A stretch of DNA of 32,953 bases from Streptomyces sp. E2N166. GTDB lineage: Bacteria; Actinomycetota; Actinomycetes; Streptomycetales; Streptomycetaceae. The notes below the pieces were generated by a model, which ran no database searches, was not told the DNA's origin, and saw only the letters and a list, made by a program, of their open reading frames with translations. Both the position numbers and the translations under genes were made by a program. Every line of letters starts with the position of its first letter. Position 1 is the first letter of the stretch. This document shows, in pieces, positions 7,592-14,615 of the stretch. The stretch covers positions 543,678 to 576,630 of the forward strand of contig NZ_RAIF01000031.1 of NCBI RefSeq assembly GCF_003671715.1. The letters run 5' to 3'.

Positions 7592-9142
7592 TCATGAGCA
7601 GACCTTGCCGTCCTTCGGCACCGTTCCCTTCAGCAGATAGCCGTCCACCGCGGAGTCGACACAGTCGCTCCCACTCCCGTAGGCCCCGTGGCCCTCGCCC
7701 TTCCACGTGAGCACCACACCGACGTCCTCGCCCAGCTCGTCCGCCATCCTGCGGGCACCCTCGTAGGGCGTCGCCGGGTCGCCGGTGTTGCCGACCACCA
7801 GGATCGGAGCCGCGCCGGGCGCGCTCACCTCCGGGGTCTCGTGCTGACCGGCCACCGGCCAGTCGTGGCACCACCCGGCCGTGTCCCAGCCGAGGAACGC
7901 CCCGAACACGGGCGAGACCTTCTCGAACCTCGGCAGCAGCTTCTTGGTCTCCTCGACGGTCGGCCGCTGCTTGTCGTCCAGGCACGATATGACTCGTTGG
8001 GAGTGGGTCGTCGTGCCGTAGCGCCCCGAGGGGTCCCGCTCGTTGTAGCCGTCGGCGAGCGCCAGCAGCTCCGAGCCGTCGCCCTCCTCGGCCGCCGCGA
8101 GCGCGCTGGTCAGGGCCGGCCATCCGTCCTTGCGGTAGAGCGGCAGCACGATTCCGGTGAGGGCGAGTGTCTGCGTGAGCTTCCGCCCCTGCGACGACGT
8201 CGGCAGCGGTTCCGCGTCGAGACGCTCCAGCAGGTCGGCGATCTCCCGCGAACCCTGCTTCGGGTCCTGCCCGGTGGACTTCAGATAGTCGTCCAGCGCG
8301 CGCTGGAAGCCCCTGGCCTGGTTCTCGGCGTGGCCCATCGTGTCGGCGCCCGGGTCCACGACCGCGTCGAGGATCACGCGCCCCACGCGCGCCGGGAACA
8401 GGTGGGCGTAGACACCGCCGAGTTCGGTGCCGTACGAGATGCCGAAGTAGTGCATCTTCTCGTCGCCCAGCACGTGCCGCATCAGGTCCATGTCGCGGGC
8501 GGTGTCCGTGGTCGAGACGTGCGCCATCAGCTTGCCGGCGGCCTTCCGGCAGCCCGCGCCGAAGTCGGCGGCGTCCTTCAGATACGCCTGTTCCTCGGCC
8601 GTGGTGTCCGGCGTGGAGTCCACCGACTCGGCGTCCTCGATCGCCTCGTCGGTGCGGCAGCGGATCCCCTCGCTGGCGGCCACCCCGCGCGGGTCCCAGC
8701 TCACGAGGTCGTACCGCTCGTGCAGGGAGGAGACGCTGTCGGCGTAGGACGGCATCATGGAGACGCCGGAGCCGCCGGGGCCCCCGAAATTGAACAGCAG
8801 GGAGCCGATGCGCTCGTCGCCGGTGGCCTTGGCCCGGATCAGCGCGAGGTCGATCGTCTCGCCGTCCGGCTCGGCCCAGTCCAGCGGCGCCTCCAGCTTG
8901 GCGCACAGCCAGTCGCCGCCCGGCGCGGGGGAGTCGGCGGTGCCCTTGCAGCGGCCCCAGTCGAGCGTCTGGGAGGCCAGCGAATCGGGCACCCCGGACG
9001 GTGCGGCCGCGGACGGCCGTGCGCTGCTCGTCCCCTCTGTCCCCCCGTCATCCTGGTCGCCACCTGACGAGCCGCCGCTGCAGCCCGCCGCCAACAGCGC
9101 GGCGGCGGCCGTCAGGGCCGTCCACCGTACGAGACGCGCCAT
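7592..9142 (-). CDS. Secreted alpha/beta-hydrolase lipoprotein, Tap/SlpD/SlpE type (copy 1)
   Basis: This 516-aa protein begins at ATG 9142, preceded by GGGGGAG; an upstream in-frame start at 9193 lacks a good site. The N-terminus is a lipoprotein signal with lipobox LLAAGC (Cys21), so the mature protein is membrane-tethered outside the cell. The fold is the serine peptidase S33 group: oxyanion region FNFGGPGGSG, nucleophile in GISYGT (about residue 234), Asp in GNTGDPATPYEGA, and His in GEGHGAYG within a C-terminal TAP-like domain. Streptomyces Tap removes N-terminal tripeptides, and SlpD/SlpE are mycelium-associated lipoprotein homologues, so a peptide-cleaving role at the cell surface is likely. 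The next gene is a close paralogue in the same orientation, indicating tandem duplication. Confidence 0.9.
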   Translation of the reverse strand: MARLVRWTALTAAAALLAAGCSGGSSGGDQDDGGTEGTSSARPSAAAPSGVPDSLASQTLDWGRCKGTADSPAPGGDWLCAKLEAPLDWAEPDGETIDLALIRAKATGDERIGSLLFNFGGPGGSGVSMMPSYADSVSSLHERYDLVSWDPRGVAASEGIRCRTDEAIEDAESVDSTPDTTAEEQAYLKDAADFGAGCRKAAGKLMAHVSTTDTARDMDLMRHVLGDEKMHYFGISYGTELGGVYAHLFPARVGRVILDAVVDPGADTMGHAENQARGFQRALDDYLKSTGQDPKQGSREIADLLERLDAEPLPTSSQGRKLTQTLALTGIVLPLYRKDGWPALTSALAAAEEGDGSELLALADGYNERDPSGRYGTTTHSQRVISCLDDKQRPTVEETKKLLPRFEKVSPVFGAFLGWDTAGWCHDWPVAGQHETPEVSAPGAAPILVVGNTGDPATPYEGARRMADELGEDVGVVLTWKGEGHGAYGSGSDCVDSAVDGYLLKGTVPKDGKVCS

Positions 9143-9227
9143 GTGCTCTCCCCCCTGGCAAGCCGTCCGCGCCGTGCGGCGGATGGCGGTCATGCCATGG
9201 TAGGCGGCGCGCGCAGAGCCCGCTGGA

Positions 9228-9240
9228 CCCTGTGGATAAC
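9228..9240 (-). other. DnaA-box-like 13-mer GTTATCCACAGGG
   Basis: Read on the minus strand, the site contains the perfect DnaA box TTATCCACA and lies about 86 bases upstream of the copy-1 peptidase start. Near-identical 13-mers (GTTGTCCACAGGC) occur at two other gene starts in this window. Confidence 0.5.
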
Positions 9241-9295
9241 GCTCTGACCTGCCACTTTACTCATGCTATTGCGTTCTTGGGGACGTTTTCGGTGA

Positions 9296-10846
9296 TCAGG
9301 AGCAGACGGTCCCGGCCGCCGGCACCTTCCCGTCCAGCAGATAGCCGTGCACCGCGTCCTGTACGCACTTGTTCTTGCTGTCGTAGGCGCCGTGCCCCTG
9401 ACCCTTGTAGGTCAGTTCCACGCCCACGCCCTTCCCCAGCGCGTCCACCATCTTCCCCGCGCCCTCGTAGGGAGTCGCCGGATCGCCGGTGTTGCCGATC
9501 ACCAGGATCGGCGCCGCTCCGGGCGCGCTCACGTCGGGGTGGTCGGCGGCACCGGGCACCGGCCAGTCGGTGCAGCTGAGCATGGACCAGGCAAGGTAGT
9601 CGCCGAACAGCGCGGAGGCCTTCCGGAACTCCGGAAGCTTGCGTTGCACGTACGCGGGGTCGTACCTCGGCTTGTCGTCGGCGCAGTTGATGGCGACGTT
9701 GGCGGCGGTGATGTTGCTGTACTCGCCGTTTTCGTTTCGCCCGTTCAACGCGTCCGACAGCACCATGAGGACCCTGCCGTCACCGTCGTACGCCTGCTCC
9801 AGGCCGTCGGTCAGGTACTCCCAGAAGTCCTTCGAGTACAGCGCCTGCGCGATGCCTCCGGTCGCGGCGGTCTGGGTGAGTTCACGAGGGAAGACGCCGG
9901 GGATCGGTTTGCGGTCGAGGTCCCTCAGCAGCCGGGCGATACGGTCCTTGACGTCCTGCGCGCTGGTGCCGACGGGGCACTCCTCGACCTTCGACACGCA
10001 GTCCTCGGCGAAGTTGTCGAGCGCGAGCTGGAAGCCCTTCGCCTGCGCGAGCGAGCCCTGTTCCGGGGTCTGCGTCGGGTCGACGACGGCGTCGAAGACG
10101 GCGCGGCCCACCTTCCTGGGGAACAGGTGGGCGTAGACGCCGCCGAGTTCGGTGCCGTAGGAGATGCCGAAGTAGTGCAGCTCGTCGTCGCCGAGAACCT
10201 GGCGCATCAGGTCCATGTCGCGGGCCGCGTCGGTGGTGCGCACGTGCGGCAGGATCCTCTTCGAGTTCGTCTCGCAGGCCGCGTTGAAGTCCTCGGTGTT
10301 GTCCAGCAAATCGGTGCGCTCCGCCGCGTCGTCGGGAGTGGCGTCCTGCTGGAAGTAGGCGTCGAGCTGCTTGTCGTCCAGGCACTCCACCGGGGCGCTG
10401 CGGCCGACACCGCGCGGGTCGAAGCTGACCAGGTCGTAGCGGGTGCGCAGTTTCGCGTAGTCCTCGCCGAAGGCGGGCAGCGTGGTGACGCCCGATCCGC
10501 CCGGGCCGCCGAAGTTGAAGACGAGTGAGCCGATCCGGCGGTCCGCCTCACCGCTGGCCTCCGCCCGGATCAGAGCGAGGTCGATCGTGTCGCCCTTGGG
10601 GTCGGCCCAGTCGAGTGGTGCCTTCATGGCGGCGCACTGCCACTCGGCGCCGTCCGGCAGCGGGGATGGAGCGGCGCCGCCGCCCTGGGCCTCGGAGGGG
10701 GCCGGGCACTCCTTCCAGCCGAGCTTCTGGGCCGTCAGGTCCGCGTCGCCCCCGGAGTCGTCACTGCAGCCCGCCAGCAGAGCGGACATGGCTACGGCGG
10801 TGGCGGCGGTCAGGGCGGCGGCGCGCAGCCGGAAGGAGTTCGGCAT
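9296..10846 (-). CDS. Secreted alpha/beta-hydrolase lipoprotein, Tap/SlpD/SlpE type (copy 2)
   Basis: This 516-aa protein is a full-length paralogue of the gene just downstream. ATG 10846 yields a lipoprotein signal with lipobox LLAGC (Cys27). The same landmarks are present: FNFGGPGGSGV, GISYGTELGG with the nucleophile Ser, GNTGDPATPYEGAGKM with the Asp, and GQGHGAYDSK with the His, ending in the same Val-Cys-Ser tail. The Ser/Thr/Pro-rich segment after the lipid anchor is different from copy 1, as expected for a surface spacer. A membrane-tethered aminopeptidase acting on extracellular peptides is the best guess. The ribosome-binding site is weak. The 153-base gap to copy 1 has room for a separate promoter, and no terminator is obvious, so both independent and joint transcription are possible. 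Confidence 0.9.
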   Translation of the reverse strand: MPNSFRLRAAALTAATAVAMSALLAGCSDDSGGDADLTAQKLGWKECPAPSEAQGGGAAPSPLPDGAEWQCAAMKAPLDWADPKGDTIDLALIRAEASGEADRRIGSLVFNFGGPGGSGVTTLPAFGEDYAKLRTRYDLVSFDPRGVGRSAPVECLDDKQLDAYFQQDATPDDAAERTDLLDNTEDFNAACETNSKRILPHVRTTDAARDMDLMRQVLGDDELHYFGISYGTELGGVYAHLFPRKVGRAVFDAVVDPTQTPEQGSLAQAKGFQLALDNFAEDCVSKVEECPVGTSAQDVKDRIARLLRDLDRKPIPGVFPRELTQTAATGGIAQALYSKDFWEYLTDGLEQAYDGDGRVLMVLSDALNGRNENGEYSNITAANVAINCADDKPRYDPAYVQRKLPEFRKASALFGDYLAWSMLSCTDWPVPGAADHPDVSAPGAAPILVIGNTGDPATPYEGAGKMVDALGKGVGVELTYKGQGHGAYDSKNKCVQDAVHGYLLDGKVPAAGTVCS

Positions 10847-10891
10847 GCGTCCATCGTGCGGGCGCGCGGGTCCGTGCGCTCGGGGCAGGAG

Positions 10892-10906
10892 CCGTACGAG
10901 GTACGG
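10892..10906. repeat. Short inverted repeat upstream of copy-2 peptidase
   Basis: CCGTAC (10892-10897), loop GAG, GTACGG (10901-10906). It lies about 46 bases upstream of the copy-2 start, where an operator would be expected; too short to call a terminator. The same 144-base gap holds an imperfect direct repeat with core CGAGGCCGTT (near 10970 and 10982). Confidence 0.3.
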
Positions 10907-10990
10907 GGCGGGCAGGCCGGGACGTAGCGGGTGGGCCGACGCCTACGGATCACCTCGGCGTGCGAGGCCGTTCCGCGGTGTACGAGGCCG

Positions 10991-13783
10991 TTACAGCGCC
11001 TCCTTCCGGGTCAGGTGGTTGAAGACCAGCCAGCCCGGCAGTACCGGCAGCCACAGCGTGAGCAGCCGGTACAGCAGCACCGCGGGGGCGGCGACCTCCT
11101 TGGGCAGGCCGACGGCGATCAGACCGACCGTCAGCGTCGCCTCCACCGCGCCCACACCGCCCGGGGTGGGCGCCGCGGACCCCAGCGCGTTGCCCGCGAG
11201 GAAGACGACCGCGACGCTCGCCAGGCTGATCGACGTCGTCTCGTCGCCGAAGGCCCGGATCGAGGCGTCCAGGCACATCACGAAGCAGGCGGTGAGCAGC
11301 AGCATGCCGCCGATGCCGGTGACCAGCTTCTGCGGCCGCTGCAGGACATCCAGCATGCGCGGTACGACACCGGCGAAGAGCGACCGCACGCGCGTGACGA
11401 CGAACTTGCGCAGGAACGGCACCGACGTCACCACGAGCACGAGCACCGCCACCGTCAGCAGACCCGCGATGACTGTCCTGGACGGCGACAGCGACGGCGT
11501 CTTCTCGGTGCCCGTCAGATAGCCGAAGGCCAGCAGCATCAGGATGTGACAGCCGAGCCCGAACAGCTGCGAGGCGCCGACGCTCGCCACCGCGAGCCCG
11601 GGCCGTACTCCGGCGCGCTGCAGGAAGCGGGTGTTCAGGGCGACGCCGCCGACCGCCGCGGGGGCGACGATCTTCACGAACGACCCGGCGACCTGCGCGG
11701 CCACGGTCCGCAGGAACGGCACTTTCTCGGGTACGAAGCCCAGCAGGGCCATCGCCGCCGCGATATAGCTCGCCGCCGAGAACAGCACCGCCGCGGCCAC
11801 CCACCCCCACTGGGCGTTGGAGATCAGCGGCCCGAACTCGATGTGGGTGAGCTGCGTCAGCAGGAAGTAGGCACCGATCGCACCTGCGATGAAGCTGATC
11901 AGTGTGCGCGGTCGCACCCGCTCCAGGCGGGCCGGCTCGACGGGAGCCTGCGGCCTGATCCGCAGCACCGCGTGACGGATCTGCGTGAGCAGGTCCTCCT
12001 CGCGCGCCTCCTCCAGCGCCTCGTCGACGGCTCGCTTCTCCGCCCGCTGCTCGGCGCGCACGACCTTCTTGTCGGGCTTGCCGGGCTTGTCGGGACGCTC
12101 GGTTGGGGCGCTCGTGTCGTCGTCGGCGGCCGCCTCCGAGCGGGCCGGCTTGGCATGCCGGGACGACTCCAGGACCGCGTCCCGCTCGCGCTGGGCGCGT
12201 TCCCGGGCCAGTCTGCGCAGGGTCGCGCGCGTGGAGCGGCTGAGCGCGATGGGCTGGAGCATCGGCAGACAGTCCGCCACGGCGTCGGGGCCGAGTACGG
12301 CCACCGCCGAGGCGACCGCGCGTTCGGCACCCACCCGCAGGCCGAGCGTCACCAGGAGCTGGGAGATGTCCATGCGCAGCAGCAGGTCACCGGCGGCGAT
12401 CTCGCCGATGCGCAGATCGGTGAGGATCACCGTGCCGGAACGGTCCACCAGGATCGCGTCGCCCACCAGCCTGCGGTGCGCGATGCGCCGGGACTGCAGG
12501 GCCCGCACCTGCTCCCAGGTGCCGCGCAGCAGGTCGTCGGTGATCTCCTCGTCCGACAGCGAGTCGAGGGTGCGCCCGCCGGTGTGCTCGTAGACGAGCA
12601 TCACGGCGTCGGGGCCCAGCTCGGACGTCGCGATCAGCTTGGGGGCGTTGGCGCCGGCCCCGATCGCCGCGTAGGCGAGCAGTGCCTCCTGCTCCAGGGC
12701 CTGCCGCAGCGACGGGAGGCTGCTGCGGGTGGCGAAGCCGCGCAGCGTCAGATTGCGCCACGCGCGGTAGTAGAAGCCCTGCGCCTGCTGCTCCCGGTCC
12801 ACCACCGTCACGTCCAGTGGCCGGCCGTCCTCCAGTGTGACGAAGTAGCGGCGGCCGCGGTCACCGGTCTCCGCGGTGTCCGCAGGCATTTCCTCGCGGG
12901 CGGCGGTCACCGGGCGGAAGCCGACGTGACGCAGGCCCGCCATCAGCGTCCGCCCGGTGGGGCGCACATTGGGGGAGCCGACCGCGTACAGCGTTCCGTA
13001 GGCCACGGTCCAGCCGATGAGGACCGTCAGAATGATCGAGAACGGTGTCGTGTAGCCGGTGACCAGCATCGAGAACGCGTCGAGTAGCAGCACGATCCAC
13101 AGCACGGCGCGCCAGCGGGGTCTGCGGGACATGCCGACGGCCGTCATGTACGCGATGACCGGCGCCAGGTAGCCGTGCACGGGGTCGGTGAGAGCGTGGA
13201 CGTCGCCCGGCGAGGGCTGGGTGAGCGCGTCCTGGATGGAGCCGGGCGCGGCCTTGGCGACCCACAGGTCGGTGGCGAGGGTCACTCCGTGCGCGAGGAC
13301 AGCCGCCAGCACGCCGTCGGCGATCCGCAGTCCGTCCCGCTTGATCAGCCGCTCGATCGCGAATGCGACCGGCACCAGGAGGATCGCGATGCTGGAGGCC
13401 AGTCCAGCGATCTTGATCAGCAGGTCCGGTGCCTGCCCGGTGCCCTTGTTGATGTCCTGTTCGAGGCCCGAGGTGGTGCCGTGCGCGAAGGCGGCGACGG
13501 CGAGCAGTACGACGACGGCGAGCACGCCCACCAGGAGCCGCATCAGGTCGGACGGACGGTGCACGCGCGCGGGGAGCAGCGGTTCGTCGCCCTCCACCTC
13601 GTCGATGTGCGCGACGTCGTCGGGGTCGGCGGCCGTCGCCGTCCTGCCCTCGACCGCCCGCCGGCCGGTCTTCTCCCCATTTCCGTCCGCGGTGTCCGGG
13701 CGCGATGAAGAGCCGGAGGTGCCCTCGGCGTCCTCGGGGTGCGCACCCTGCTGCTTCATCGCCTCTTCTTGCTCTCGTATCAC
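10991..13783 (-). CDS. Flippase-like (LPG-synthase TM, PF03706-type) membrane protein with degenerate kinase domain
   Basis: This 930-aa integral membrane protein has four parts. Residues 1-90 are a charged cytoplasmic tail. A block of about six helices follows (from VGVLAVVVLLAVAAFAHG). A soluble domain of roughly residues 300-560 looks like an ABC1/aminoglycoside-kinase fold: an AYAAIGAGANAPKLIA-type lobe, IAHRRLVGDAILVD where a catalytic loop belongs, and ILTDLRIGE where DFG belongs. The catalytic Asp is replaced, so it is probably a pseudokinase. The last 300 residues are the flippase-like domain seen in MprF-type and AglD-like proteins, with PTPGGVGAVEATL. A Lys/Glu-rich segment links the two. 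Role inferred: lipid or glycolipid handling at the membrane. The start is uncertain: GTG 13783 or ATG 13759 (MKQQGAHPED), neither with an ideal ribosome-binding site. Confidence 0.85.
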   Translation of the reverse strand: MIREQEEAMKQQGAHPEDAEGTSGSSSRPDTADGNGEKTGRRAVEGRTATAADPDDVAHIDEVEGDEPLLPARVHRPSDLMRLLVGVLAVVVLLAVAAFAHGTTSGLEQDINKGTGQAPDLLIKIAGLASSIAILLVPVAFAIERLIKRDGLRIADGVLAAVLAHGVTLATDLWVAKAAPGSIQDALTQPSPGDVHALTDPVHGYLAPVIAYMTAVGMSRRPRWRAVLWIVLLLDAFSMLVTGYTTPFSIILTVLIGWTVAYGTLYAVGSPNVRPTGRTLMAGLRHVGFRPVTAAREEMPADTAETGDRGRRYFVTLEDGRPLDVTVVDREQQAQGFYYRAWRNLTLRGFATRSSLPSLRQALEQEALLAYAAIGAGANAPKLIATSELGPDAVMLVYEHTGGRTLDSLSDEEITDDLLRGTWEQVRALQSRRIAHRRLVGDAILVDRSGTVILTDLRIGEIAAGDLLLRMDISQLLVTLGLRVGAERAVASAVAVLGPDAVADCLPMLQPIALSRSTRATLRRLARERAQRERDAVLESSRHAKPARSEAAADDDTSAPTERPDKPGKPDKKVVRAEQRAEKRAVDEALEEAREEDLLTQIRHAVLRIRPQAPVEPARLERVRPRTLISFIAGAIGAYFLLTQLTHIEFGPLISNAQWGWVAAAVLFSAASYIAAAMALLGFVPEKVPFLRTVAAQVAGSFVKIVAPAAVGGVALNTRFLQRAGVRPGLAVASVGASQLFGLGCHILMLLAFGYLTGTEKTPSLSPSRTVIAGLLTVAVLVLVVTSVPFLRKFVVTRVRSLFAGVVPRMLDVLQRPQKLVTGIGGMLLLTACFVMCLDASIRAFGDETTSISLASVAVVFLAGNALGSAAPTPGGVGAVEATLTVGLIAVGLPKEVAAPAVLLYRLLTLWLPVLPGWLVFNHLTRKEAL

Positions 13784-13914
13784 TGGTCACCGCCCGCACG
13801 ATGGTGGCATGCCGCGTCGGCCTCGGCAGGCATCAGGGTGCCCGTGCGGGCCGCACAGTCTGCCCGAAGCGCCGCATCCGCGCGAGGGACGCGCACCGTC
13901 GGGAGTGCGTCGCG

Positions 13915-13937
13915 TTGTCGGTGGGGTGGGGCAGGAT
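13915..13937 (+). promoter_or_regulatory. RecA-NDp/PafBC-type promoter of the ATL gene, leaderless
   Basis: TTGTCGGTG (13915-13923), N8, CAGGAT (13932-13937). The published RecA-NDp consensus is tTGTCRGTG-N8-TAnnnT; the upstream element matches 9 of 9, the spacing is exact, and the -10 differs only in its first base. The -10 ends 7 bases before ATG 13945, so the mRNA should begin at or next to the start codon. Confidence 0.7.
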
Positions 13938-13944
13938 GGGGCGG

Positions 13945-14331
13945 ATGAGCGAGCAGAGCCTTCCGGAGGAGCCCCGCCCGGAGTACGCGGACGCGCTGCC
14001 CGAGTACGCCGAGCGGGTCCTCGAAGTGACCGAACTGATTCCGTCGGGCCGTGTCATGACGTACGGGGACATCGCCGAGTATCTGGAGGAGGGGGGTCCC
14101 CGTCAGGTCGGACGGGTGATGTCCCTCTACGGGGGAGGCGTTCCCTGGTGGCGTGTCGTCCGCGCGGACGGGGCCCTGCTCGCGGGGCAGGAACTGGAGG
14201 CGCTCGACCGCTACCGGGAGGAGGGCACGCCCCTGAAGGAGGCGAGCAGAGCCGCGGAGGGCCACCTGCCGCGCCTTGACCTGAAGCGGGCGCGGTGGGA
14301 CGGCGGCGAACGCGCACAAGTTCACACCTGA
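13945..14331 (+). CDS. Alkyltransferase-like protein (ATL), MGMT family without the catalytic Cys
   Basis: This 128-aa protein has the MGMT DNA-binding domain: SGRVMTYGDIAEYL around residues 34-47 (with the nucleotide-flipping Tyr) and GRVMSLYGGG. Where O6-methylguanine methyltransferases have PCHR, it has PWWR (residues 67-70), so it cannot accept the alkyl group. ATL proteins instead bind O6-alkylguanine tightly and hand it to nucleotide excision repair. The start ATG 13945 is chosen over ATG 13936 because the -10 CAGGAT ends 7 bases before it and overlaps the earlier ATG, implying leaderless expression. The gene is divergent from the flippase-like gene. M. tuberculosis Rv3204, next to adnA, is the likely orthologue. 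A DNA-damage-inducible promoter fits the role well. Confidence 0.88.
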   Translation: MSEQSLPEEPRPEYADALPEYAERVLEVTELIPSGRVMTYGDIAEYLEEGGPRQVGRVMSLYGGGVPWWRVVRADGALLAGQELEALDRYREEGTPLKEASRAAEGHLPRLDLKRARWDGGERAQVHT

Positions 14332-14615
14332 CAGCTTCCGCCATCGGAACGGCCGACGTGTGACCTGTGATCCGTATGAGGGAAAAGGTGCGTTTCGGCC
14401 ACGACCGTGGCATGACGTACGTTCGTGGAGCGGGGGACGCGGGCGCCACGAGTGACCCAAGAGTTCCGAGAGGCCCGAGGGAAGAAGAGGAAGCCCTGCT
14501 TCCGCCTCATCCGTCGGCGTAGCGTCGGCCGCACGCGTCCCCCTCATCCCGCGGCCACCGCCGTGCCCGCAGCGCGGACGGCCCACCAGTACACCCACCA
14601 GGACCGGCGAACCAC

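Noticed and set aside
5409..8906. 1165-codon minus-strand frame spanning the spherulin-like gene and moeZ
   Set aside because: Crosses two plus-strand genes, the terminator and the peptidase gene in a wrong frame; shadow only.
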